The notes beneath the pieces are model-generated. The model made no database searches, was not told the DNA's origin, and saw only the letters and a program-made list of their open reading frames with translations. A program made the position numbers and the translations under genes. From positions 146,987,701-147,051,700 of the forward strand of contig CM053140.1 of NCBI GenBank assembly GCA_028571685.1: a stretch of 64,000 nt of DNA, read 5' to 3'. This document shows, in pieces, positions 56,079-64,000 of this stretch; position 1 is the stretch's first letter, and each line of letters starts with the position of its first letter. The stretch is from Heterohyrax brucei (lineage: Eukaryota > Chordata > Mammalia > Hyracoidea > Procaviidae).

Positions 56079-57763
56079 TTTTTTTACTGATGTCTTTCTG
56101 TAGTTCAGCTAATCTTTGAACATACGATTTTTTGATTGGAAGGGATAACAAGATTAATTGGGACATTTTGGCTTGTTAGGGCGTTTCTGTCATCATCGTT
56201 TGTTCGGGGGCTAATTACCCAGGAAGCAAGGTAAACACTGGCTAACTTGTGCTTACTGATTTGGAGTGACCAATTTCACACGGAATGTGACTTCAAAAGA
56301 TATTTCTTTTGTGCCATGTTCTATACCTATACCTCTGGCCAATGACAAACTTTTTTTTTTTTTTTCCTAAATGGATGATGACTGGGGGTGAGGGGAGTAG
56401 CAGCTTCTAAAAGTTCCTCTTGTTGGAACACTTTGTACTTTCACCTGGCATTCGCTTCCCTCCCTTGTCCTGTCTTAACTTACCTCCTCTCAGCTAGACT
56501 GCCTGCTCTTCAGATTTCTTTCATTCTGATTCACTAAACTGTAAGCTCTGTGAAAGCATGGATATTGTTTGTTTGGTTACTATCATATCCCCAGCACGTG
56601 CCTGATAGAAAAAAAGTATCCATTTTGTCACCAGCCTTGACTGTGGTCCAGCTGGACGAGAATCAGACATGGCCATGACCAAGGACGCAGAAACTCCTTA
56701 ATAAATTGAAACACTAGAACATGCAGAGTAAGCCCAGAAGCCTGGAGCCTGCAGCCAAGAGCAGAAAGCGTATCTAAAGTTAAAAAAAAAAAAAAAAAAA
56801 AAAATGGCAGTGACCTTAAAACATGAAACAGGATTTCCGTCGAGTTCCTGTAAAGAAATGTGGTCCTCTGTTGGTATGCTTTCAGTCATAATCCCTGTAA
56901 GCAGCAGACACTTGGCCAACTTGTCTATGGTTCTATGGGTGCTCATCATTGGTCCAGAAACCATAATGATGGGAAAGAAGAAACTTAGACACTGACTTGC
57001 CTTTTGCAGAGAACTCAAATCCTAGAAGTGAAAAGACTTGCCACACATTACCATTTTATTTACAGAATGCAGATAAGAGCCATTGTTTCCTTCCTCCTGA
57101 CCACTTTTTTTTTCATGGCACCCTGCAAATGTCAGACGGTCTCCTGAAGCAGCTCAGCAGTGAAACGCTCAGCTATAGCTCTCAAAATGCCTCCAGCTCC
57201 AAGAAAAATCTTTTGAGTTGCTTATGAAAGCTGGGATTTTAACTTAGCCTCTTAAAGGAAATCATCAAATTTTAAAAAGGCATTTCCAAAGATATTGTGC
57301 TTGGAGAGAAGAAAGTTGATGCTGTAGTCAGATGACAGAAAAAAAGGTGTGTGTGTTTTAATTTGCTCTCTGTACAAAACTCAGATCACAGTACCTTGTG
57401 AGACTGTTCCCACATTACATGAGTAATTCATTAATAGATATAATACCTTTGGGTTTAGAGTGATTTTCTCTTGTGATAGTTTCTACTTTATTTATTGTAT
57501 GTATCTATTGCAAGCCCATGAAATATCCTCTCCAAGTCTTTCTCTCAAGTGTAAACAGAGGTTTTTCAGTCATTTTGTAATGGGAAGGGTCCTGAATGTT
57601 TTCATTTCCACCCCCCTTAGTTTTGCTCATGTTGTAAAGGAGAAATGGATTTGGATACATTGGAGGCCAGGAAGTATGGTAAGATCTGCTCAGAGAGGGC
57701 TGGCTTCCTAGGAAATCCCACTTAAGGCCGACTGGTGGCAGCTACAAGAATATAGATTAAAAA
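56079..57763. other. Spacer with few repeats; poly(A) at 56,781-56,803
   Basis: No known repeat family by eye. A run of over 20 A at ~56,781 follows a short unassigned block. Frames at 56,698-57,018 on both strands overlap each other and are unsupported. This is one of the less repeat-laden parts of the window. Confidence 0.4.
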
Positions 57764-57920
57764 AAGAAAAAGCCACCACCATCGAGTCAACTGAGACTCA
57801 TGGCAACACTATAGGTCAGAGTAGAACTGCCCCATAGAGCTTCCAAAGAGTGCCTGCTGGATTTGAACTGCTGACCTTTTGGTTAGCAGTTGTAGCTCTT
57901 AACCACTATGCCACCAGAGT
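57764..57920 (-). repeat. Afrotherian tRNA-derived SINE
   Basis: On +: ccaccaccatcgagtcaact, gactcatggcaacactatag, agtagaactgccccatagag, ccttttggttagcagttgta, cttaaccactatgccaccag. Complete and well preserved. Confidence 0.9.
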
Positions 57921-58754
57921 ATGGATGGGAGATACTTTTGATGCTCACAGGCACCATTAATTTTCCTTCTGAGCTCCAATTAGGAGAAAAGGGAATTCCT
58001 TTTTGGAATTATAATTTTAGTCAGACCTTGAAGACTAAGCCTGAGCAAGATGTTCTCATACTGTCTGTCATCTCTCTCCTTTCCCTTCTGGATTCTTACA
58101 GCAGTTCTGTGTGCTCAGCATAAATCACTTCAGTTTTTAAAATTCAAAAATGGCCCTGAAGGTGGTACTGAGAAGCCTGTAGTCCTCAACTTGAGGAGAG
58201 GTGAGTTCTGTCTGCCGAGTTCCCTATTACACTCCTGGTAGCTGATTGCTGTTAGAGGACTCAGGCTTCCGGGTTCTGTAGGTGACACCAACGATCCCCG
58301 AGCTAAAAACACATCCCTCCAACACGTGCTGAGGCTCCTGGGAGTAGTGCAACGAGTTGTGAACTGAGAGTAAAAAGAATGGGGTTTAAGATGTAATTCT
58401 GGTTTCTTCCTGTGGAGGACTACCAGGTCAAATCTCCTCCATCCTGTGCTCGAGCAGCTGCTATCTGACACCCAACCGCTGGTTTTAGTGCATTTCCTTT
58501 AATAGTCGTATCACTTTCTTGACCTTTCAAGATCTTCCTGCATCTTGTTTCTGTCATCTCTAAAGTTAGCTATCTTTCTCTCTCTCCCAGTCTTATGTTA
58601 TGAATAAACTAGATAATCATGTCCTCTATCTCACCGATAAAGATGTTGAACTGAATGAGTTCCAAGACAAACCCTGTAACAATTCATCTAGACAGGTTAG
58701 TCCCAATCTGTTAACCTTATACTTGGAACTCTATTCACTCATTTGTTCAATAAT
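57921..58754. other. Unassigned spacer
   Basis: No assignable repeat or gene. The minus 113-codon frame at 58,130-58,471 has no recognisable domain. Confidence 0.4.
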
Positions 58755-59458
58755 TTAAATTTTTTTTATTGTGATTAAGAGAAAGTTTACAATTCAAGTC
58801 AATTTTCCCTATATAACCGCAAATACCCACTCTCTGCAACTCTGTTTTTCTCCTCACCCTGTGACAGCACACTCTTCTTTTTAACTGTGTAATTACAGGA
58901 TCCCCTCAACAACACTTGTCTCCTCCTCTCCACCCTCTTCTCTCCCTTGTAAAAAGAAATCAGTAGGACAGCTGTGTGTGTATATATATATATACAAAAC
59001 CATAAAGTACACATACCACATGTGTCACTCTGTGTCCCCAAGTACAATCCATTCTTTGTCTGAAGTGTTGGCTTCAGTACTGGTTTCAGCTCTGGGCTAG
59101 CAGCAAGTCTAGGAGCCGTGTTCTCAGGGGAGCCCCCAGGTTGTTGGACATCAGTTCTGGTCTTTCAGCAGAGTTCTTGAGCTGTATCCCTCTTTTTCTT
59201 GTGCTACATCAGAAACTCTACATTGTATCTGCTATCAGGGCTGTCTTTGGTGGTGGCAGGGCACCATCTAGTTCTTCTAGTCTCATGTTGATGTAATCTC
59301 TCAATCACATGGGTCCTTCTGTCTCCTGGGCTCATTTTTCTTAGTGTCTTAGATGTTCTCAGTTGTTATCTGTTCCAGGTGGGTCAGGACCAGGTGATGC
59401 TCCTCAGATGGCAGCTTGCTGGCTTTTAAGACTCCAATTATTTGATAATTTTTAGTGA
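58755..59458 (-). mobile_element. LINE-1 3'UTR, 5'-truncated insertion
   Basis: The poly(T) start tttttttattgtgattaaga is followed by gaaagtttacaattcaagtc, aacccaccctgtgacagc-type blocks, a (TG)/(TA) repeat at 58,974-58,995, gggcaccatctagttcttct and cagatggcagcttgctggct. Collinear with 1,625-2,270 and 17.1-17.8 kb. Confidence 0.75.
58974..58995. repeat. (TG)/(TA) microsatellite
   Basis: Tgtgtgtgtatatatatata, inside the L1 3'UTR copy. Confidence 0.8.
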
Positions 59459-59644
59459 GCGTCTTAGCTGGGATATGTTCCAAGATGAAAGAAATGAAAC
59501 ATTGTGAGTTTGCATTAGGAAGGGCAGACGTGTTAACAGGTAAATGCCGTAGGACAGGTACTCTACTCCAGGTGTGCAGTAGTTGTGAGGCCACAGGAAA
59601 GGCTGCAATCAAGCCAATTTAATCTAATTCATTATATTTCTGAA

Positions 59645-59768
59645 TTAGATGCCCTGCAGGAGCAAGCAGAATTGCTCTATAGGGTTTCTAAGGAGCATTT
59701 GGTGGATTCTGACTGACAGTGTTTCAGTTAGCAGCCAAACTCCTACCCACTGCATCAGCAGGGTGCCA
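59645..59768 (-). repeat. Afrotherian SINE, head half
   Basis: On +: gcaagcagaattgctctata, gggtttctaaggagcatttg, gtggattctgactgacagtg, tttcagttagcagccaaact and gcatcagcagggt. Confidence 0.75.
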
Positions 59769-60356
59769 CAAAGTGAGGCTTTAGGACCTCAGAGGGCATC
59801 TAATTCAGACATACAATGGGTGACTTTATAAAACATTTAGGTATAACCACTATAAACCAAATCAATGAGGTATCTCTCCAATGTGCCAATCTTAGAATTG
59901 TATCCAGATTTAGAACTGAAATTATTTACCATTACTTGGTCTTAGTGTTCCCATTTTCGAATCTCCTTGTCACTTGTCTTTGTGGCTCGAAGGACGGAGA
60001 CTCCGTAATCTCCTTCAGTTCATTCTGGAGTTAAGCAGGCAACATAAAGGGTGCTGGCGATTGTCTTCTATGATGCCAAAAGTATAAAGAACTCTTAGGT
60101 TACTTGTTTACCACTTAATTTTTTGCTAAGCAACTTTTCACATTTCTAGATATTTGGTAGGTGAAGACACACATATCACCACACCCTGAAAACAGCTTGT
60201 CCCACTTCTTTTTACTTTTTCCTAAGGAATGGGGTGGAGAGGGGCACACAGCAATATCCAAGAGGTGATTCAGAAGCCTCTCCAGTCATATAGGGACAAT
60301 TGTGGATTCCAAACCTTGGCTATGGCTTCTGTTACATATCCAGTGCTATTTAAAAC
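59769..60356. other. Unassigned spacer
   Basis: No assignable repeat or gene. Confidence 0.4.
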
Positions 60357-60523
60357 TAGAAACACCCAAATCCATTGCCTTCAAGCCAATTCTGCCTCAT
60401 AGTGATGCTGCAGGAGTGAGTAAAACTGCTCTGTAGGGTTTCCAAGGAGCATTTGGTGGATTCCAATGGCCAATCTTTTGGTTAGCAGCCAGGCTCCTAG
60501 CCGCTGCATCATAAGGGTTCCAT
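60357..60523 (-). repeat. Afrotherian tRNA-derived SINE
   Basis: On +: cccaaatccattgccttcaa, gcctcatagtgatgctgcag, gtaaaactgctctgtagggt, ttccaaggagcatttggtgg, ggttagcagccaggctccta. It is the closest SINE upstream of the VCAM1 promoter (~1.4 kb). Confidence 0.85.
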
Positions 60524-61680
60524 GATTCTGTAAGTTCTTATATAGAAGAGATTTTTCTCTGTTTTGGAAACCTTAATGTGCCTGAAAACTATTAGATACT
60601 CAATATTTTAACATTTAATAAATAGATGGAAAGCCTTGAAATTTTCTTGTAGAATCTAACATTTTTTTTTCATGCAGTTATTTGCATATTGTTGCTAGTA
60701 AATTGAAAGTTTCCTTTCCAATTGTTAAATTTATGATATTTATTGTGGTCCTATTTTGTATTCACTAAGTGTGAACCAAAGTCCTGGTGGAGCAGCGCTG
60801 AAACACATAGCAGGTATTGTTAAGCCACGCAGCAGATGCTGGGACGTTAGAGGTAGATACGATGAATGAGAACCAGTCCCTGTCTTGAAAGGAACTGACG
60901 GTCCACTGCTGGAGGTAGACCTGGACATGCAGAACATGAGGAAGTGGCTGATCCAGCTCCTTTTTTGATGAGCAAATATTTTGAAAGAGATTTGGGTTGT
61001 AAGTGTACAGCATTTAAACAGCTATTTAACTGAGCTGTTAAAAAAGTCATTGCATGGAGGTAGGGGTAAGGGTGGGGTGGAGTTAATATACAACCGGTTA
61101 TCACTCCCTCCCATACTGCAAAAACATTATTGTTTGTGTTTTAACTAAGGGTTGTGGTTAAATCTCATACCCCAAGAGATTTACCACTTTAGATGAATCC
61201 TATCTATTTGCGTATAAGTCTGCAAAAGACTTCCAATTATCAAGCACTTGAACCAAGGGCCTAGCAACTTTTCTGAAACCAAGAGAAAAAAATGGTTACC
61301 CTTGTTTTGGTAGCAAAATTCAGTTACACTCTTTTACTCTTTACTCAAGACTATCATTTCAGAAAACTGATGACCTAGATTTGTGAATAAAAAGTATAAA
61401 TCTAAGAAGTCATGCTATCTCACCTTTTGAAGATGATCCTTCAAAAGAAAGGATCTTTTCTTTTTTTCCTTATAAGAAAAAAATTTCATCTATTTTAGAA
61501 TTGCAAACACAGCTCATTCAAAGGTGTGACACACTGATTATTTATCCCCTTCAAAAACTGGGCTATAATTCACTTCTTGCTCTACTCTGCCCTCTTTCTT
61601 TCCCCCTGCTTCCACAGGTCAGAAAGCCTAGTTCTGCAAGGAGTATTATTACCTTATGTTTCTCTAGCAAAGACAACTTT
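60524..61680. other. VCAM1 distal upstream region
   Basis: No confident repeat or gene. It contains one perfect octamer, atttgcat, at 60,680-60,687. The overlapping minus frames at 60,740-61,104 are mutually exclusive and unsupported. Confidence 0.45.
60680..60687 (+). promoter_or_regulatory. Octamer motif (POU/Oct site) upstream of VCAM1
   Basis: Perfect atttgcat about 1.25 kb before the predicted VCAM1 start site. Octamer elements at roughly this distance are described as silencers of human VCAM1. Orthology of this site is inference. Confidence 0.3.
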
Positions 61681-61732
61681 TAGAGATGAAAACCAACTCC
61701 TAAAGTTAATAAATGAAATGAAAGCCTGTATT

Positions 61733-61738
61733 TGATAG
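61733..61738 (+). promoter_or_regulatory. GATA-like motif in VCAM1 promoter
   Basis: Tgatag lies ~200 bases before the predicted start site. Human VCAM1 uses GATA sites in the -240 to -260 region. The match is short and could be chance. Confidence 0.25.
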
Positions 61739-61859
61739 ACTTAAAAGTGTTTTCTTTTTCTAGGACAGAGAAAGTCCTTTCTGTCCTGAGAGCAACTGAA
61801 AGAGTTAATATTGGGACTTGGCTGGGTGTCAGTGAAACTTTTTTCCCTGGCTCAGCCTC

Positions 61860-61869
61860 GGGTTTCCCC
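61860..61869 (+). promoter_or_regulatory. VCAM1: VCAM1 NF-kB site, distal of tandem pair
   Basis: Gggtttcccc, 38 bases before the TATA box. It corresponds to the -77 kB element of human VCAM1 that mediates cytokine induction in endothelium. The flanking ccctggctcagcctc and the spacing to the next site match the human promoter. Confidence 0.85.
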
Positions 61870-61874
61870 TTGAA

Positions 61875-61884
61875 GGGATTTCCC
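61875..61884 (+). promoter_or_regulatory. VCAM1: VCAM1 NF-kB site, proximal of tandem pair
   Basis: Gggatttccc within tgaagggatttccctccgcc, identical to the -63 human element. The five-base gap to the distal site (ttgaa) is preserved, so the two sites stay on nearly the same helical face. Confidence 0.9.
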
Positions 61885-61907
61885 TCCGCCTCTTCAACAA
61901 GACCCTT

Positions 61908-61913
61908 TATAAA
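61908..61913 (+). promoter_or_regulatory. VCAM1: VCAM1 TATA box
   Basis: Tataaa in the context gaccctttataaagagcaga, as in human VCAM1. It predicts transcription starting around 61,935-61,942. Confidence 0.85.
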
Positions 61914-61937
61914 GAGCAGACTTTCTATTTCCCTCCT

Positions 61938-62047
61938 CACTCAGCCTCAGCAGGCTTCGGGAGTTGGAAGCTGTTCTCCAGCAGTTTCCGCGGGACAGAA
62001 GGAGGGGCTTGGAAACCGCTCTCTTCTCATCACAGAGACGATTTACA
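61938..62047 (+). other. VCAM1: VCAM1 5'UTR (start approximate)
   Basis: Lies between the predicted start site and the ATG. The last ~30 bases (cttctcatcacagagacgat) resemble the human leader. There is no upstream ATG. The start coordinate is inferred from TATA spacing. Confidence 0.65.
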
Positions 62048-62111
62048 ATGCTTCGGAAGATGGTGGTAATCTTTGGAACTTCAAATATACTTTGGATGAT
62101 GTTTGCAGCAT
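62048..62111 (+). CDS. VCAM1: VCAM1 exon 1, signal peptide
   Basis: Vascular cell adhesion molecule 1 is a cytokine-induced endothelial surface protein that binds integrins alpha4beta1 and alpha4beta7 to capture leukocytes. Exon 1 encodes MLRKMVVIFGTSNILWMMFA plus A and the first base of the next codon (64 bases), against human MPGKMVVILGASNILWIMFAAS. It supplies a charged n-region, hydrophobic core and most of the signal peptide; cleavage is expected after ..ASQA in exon 2. The start has A at -3 (tttacaATGc) and is the first ATG after the predicted cap site; Met5 is a second in-frame Met shared with human. The splice donor t|gtaagt is consensus, phase 1. Promoter with tandem NF-kB and TATA lies 140-190 bases upstream. 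Confidence 0.93.
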
Positions 62112-62681
62112 GTAAGTGTTTCTCCTTGACCTGTTTCAAATGGTAACATTCCACTTTTGCCCTGATTTTGGCTTCAGAAGTCCTATGGTAGTGAAGTAAG
62201 GCACTAGGGTTTTTAAATAGTGGGAAAACTTAATGTAACCTAAGTTTAATGTGCCGTTGAGTTTTGTTACAAAATTTTGGCTTGGCTATATTGTCGTAAT
62301 TGGAACTGCAAATGGATGTTTTTTTCATGCTTTCTTTTTCAGTGTCAAATGAGTACTCTAGACTCTATCTCTGGTAATTAGTTTCCAGTACTTCTTGATC
62401 ATATCAAACTTAGCAAGTCCTAAAACAACTGATAAGTGGGGATCAAGGCTGGAACTGGGAGTTCTCCTAAGTAAAGAGGATACCAGCATCTTCTTCGGCA
62501 AAGATGTCAGTGCCTTTCAGCTGCTTTACAGTTAGTTTGATTCCGTTTAGCAAAGAGATCCTCCAGACTCTGTTTGGGACATTCTGCTAGAACACAGATG
62601 AGACAGTAGAATGCTGAATATACCAGGAGTAAGTTTGTCTTTTCTCTCTCTCTCTCTCTTTTTTTTTTTTTGCCTTGGCAG
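62112..62681 (+). other. VCAM1: VCAM1 intron 1
   Basis: 570 bases, gtaagt..cag. It ends in an unusually long polypyrimidine tract (62,641-62,673, CT repeat then T run). No repeat insertion seen. Confidence 0.85.
62641..62681 (+). promoter_or_regulatory. VCAM1: Polypyrimidine tract and 3' splice site of VCAM1 exon 2
   Basis: A tttctctctctctct run, then ~13 T, then gccttggcag. A strong acceptor in a length-variable microsatellite. Confidence 0.8.
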
Positions 62682-62960
62682 CTCAAGCTTTTGATGTTGA
62701 GATCTTCCCTGACTCCAACACAATTTTCGCTCAGATTGGTGACTCGGTCTCACTGACTTGCAGCACCTCGGGCTGCGACTCGCCATCCTTTACTTGGAGA
62801 ACCCAGATAGACAGTCCTCTAGGTGGGACAGTGAGGTCTGAGGGGACCAAGTCCACACTGACCATGGATCCTGTTAGATTTGACAACGAACATTCTTACC
62901 TGTGTACAGCAACTTGCGGATCCCAGAAAAAAGAAAAAGGAATCCGAGTGGAAATTTACT
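62682..62960 (+). CDS. VCAM1: VCAM1 exon 2, immunoglobulin domain 1
   Basis: 279 bases, phase 1 at both ends (t|ct Ser at left, tac t|gtgagt at right), as in human. Encodes SQA, then the mature N-terminus [20 protein letters not shown]. Domain 1 is an I-set Ig fold with four cysteines (mature residues 24, 29, 72, 76: SLTCSTSGC and YLCTATC), forming the two disulfides typical of VCAM1 D1. The C-D loop [11 protein letters not shown] keeps QIDSPL, the alpha4-integrin contact; its Asp (41 here) equals human Asp40 because one extra residue precedes it. [13 protein letters not shown] and EKGIRVEIY are the later strands. No N-glycosylation sequon is visible in this domain. Exon 3 (domain 2) is outside the window, so the gene is partial only because of the window edge. 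Confidence 0.95.
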
Positions 62961-64000
62961 GTGAGTGTTTCAGAGAATCTTTGATTTTCTAATTTGCTTG
63001 AAGATACTTTTTTAGAAGGTGAATATTCATGTTCAGATTCTTGGCTAGAAGGCATGTTGCATCATGAAAGCTAGAGACAGCTGAGTCTAGTAGTAGATCA
63101 GGAATCTGAAGCTTGCTTCTGTTTCCAGCTTGGTTACAAATACCACCATTATGAAGAAGATCTAACCTCTGGGCTTTGGTTTTCTTAACTATGAAATAAA
63201 ATCTCTAGGGTTCTCTTTATTTAAGGTAAAAAAAAGAAATTCCACTTGGTTATGTTCTAACATGCTTACTTGGCCATGTGTCTAAATGATTTATGCATTG
63301 CATCTATTAGTGGCTTTCCATTTATTTATCTTTATGCAATTTGGTGCTTGGAACCAGTTTAAATATTAAGTAGGTGATCTATAATAGAGCTTTCCCCTTA
63401 GATTTGAGAAAAATATCTGCAAATAATTTCATTCACTTCACTTTTGTCTCGATGAAGTTGGATTTTTTTTTTTTTATGCCACTGAATCTTGATGCTGAAC
63501 CTCGTAGATATTTGTATAATGAATTAGATCTGCTTCATAAATAAGAATCTCTAATTTGGTAGTTTCCAAAATGTATCCTGGTTCAGTCTCAGTTCAGCAC
63601 ACATTAGCAAGGGGAATAAACACTAACCTGAAATATATTACATGCTTTGGGTTCCTCATGACTACCCTTTCTTCATCTCCCCATGAAGACCTCACTTGAT
63701 TACCTTCAAATGAGGTTGATCTCTTTCTGCTGTACTGCAGCCCGACTTTGCCCAGCCACTTTAATTGAGTCTCCAGCCAGCCACATGTGTTGCTAATACT
63801 TCCAAGACACTGTGCCTCCCTGGCTGCTTTCAATCATGCGGCCCTGCGTGCACAGCTTATGGCTGTGCAGCCTCCTGAGCTCTAGGAAAGGCCCCTTATG
63901 TAAATACAGGGAAAAGTAGCAAGTTCTTATATTACTTCACATCAAACTGTATGGATTATAGGCACATTTCTTACAGCCCAAGAGGGTCAGAAATTGTAGA
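62961..64000 (+). other. VCAM1: VCAM1 intron 2, partial
   Basis: Begins gtgagt and runs off the window. A MIR lies at 63,085-63,215. No further exon (expected to start with a phase-1 SFPKDPE-like sequence) was found before 64,000. Minus-strand frames here are chance. Confidence 0.8.
63085..63215 (+). repeat. MIR SINE in VCAM1 intron 2
   Basis: Contains agtagtagatcaggaatctg, tgtttccagcttggttacaa, gatctaacctctgggctttg and gttttcttaactatgaaata, in MIR order. Confidence 0.65.

Noticed and set aside
56698-57018. Possible processed pseudogene near the poly(A) at 56,781
   Set aside because: Sequence before the A run matches no gene I know and no flanking duplication is evident; frames on both strands overlap.
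58130-58471. 113-codon minus frame
   Set aside because: No domain or gene context; likely chance.
60779-60840. SINE head (agtcctggtggagcagcgct)
   Set aside because: Only the first ~20 bases resemble the SINE; no B-box or tail follows.
61732-62115. 127-codon + frame across the VCAM1 promoter and 5'UTR
   Set aside because: It starts upstream of the TATA box and is out of frame with the VCAM1 ATG, so it would not be on the normal transcript.
62675-62992. Met at 62,675 as a VCAM1 start
   Set aside because: That ATG lies before the exon 2 acceptor in the intron; homology and splice sites show the exon begins at 62,682 and ends at 62,960.
1-64000. CRISPR array, operon, bacterial or phage system
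   Set aside because: Repeat content, introns and lack of dense long ORFs show vertebrate nuclear DNA; no regularly spaced identical repeats were seen.

Overview
This is a mammalian nuclear window, almost certainly afrotherian and most likely from an elephant. The signature is a dense population of afrotherian tRNA-derived SINEs. Their tails carry a core such as tgccgtcgagtcgg / ccgactcatrgcgacc, and the same core ends the many RTE (BovB-like) LINE copies here. Layered on these are LINE-1s of several ages, a MaLR-like LTR family, and older pan-mammalian repeats (MIR, MER5A, a Tigger). I see no rRNA, tRNA gene, CRISPR array or bacterial-type gene. The species call is inference from the repeats and the divergent VCAM1 ortholog. 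Layout: the only gene I can support is at the right end. Positions ~61,850-62,960 hold the promoter, first exon and second exon of VCAM1 on the + strand, with intron 2 running off the window edge. The promoter keeps the tandem NF-kB sites and TATA box known from human VCAM1. Exon 1 encodes the signal peptide. Exon 2 encodes immunoglobulin domain 1 with its four cysteines and the QIDSPL integrin-binding loop. The other ~61 kb is upstream intergenic DNA, made largely of transposons. Region by region: 1-6.7 kb has an RTE tail, then a twin-primed L1 (1.6-5.9 kb) beside an L1 5'UTR-like block. 7-12 kb has SINEs, RTE tails and an uncertain LTR. 12-20 kb has L1 pieces and an RTE copy (14.1-15.4 kb) with two LTRs inside it and a 28-bp target-site duplication. 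20-27 kb has SINEs, a solo LTR, a Tigger and a 2.7-kb RTE. 28-40.6 kb is an old minus-strand L1 split by two younger L1s lying tail to tail (30.9-39 kb). 40-56 kb is SINE-rich, with another RTE, an L1 3' end, MIRs, a MER5A and a nested LTR-in-LTR. 56-61.7 kb has few recognisable repeats and leads into the VCAM1 promoter. How the parts relate: the SINEs appear to borrow the RTE tail, consistent with RTE-driven mobilisation. L1 insertions, RTE insertions and LTRs interrupt one another, so relative ages can be read from the nesting. No coherent unknown multi-gene system is visible. The most informative novelties are structural: a 57-bp-arm palindrome at 39.2 kb, a twin-primed mini-SINE with perfect 15-bp duplications at 40.2 kb, and the tail-to-tail L1 composite. 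All boundaries were read by eye and most repeat edges are uncertain by tens of bases.
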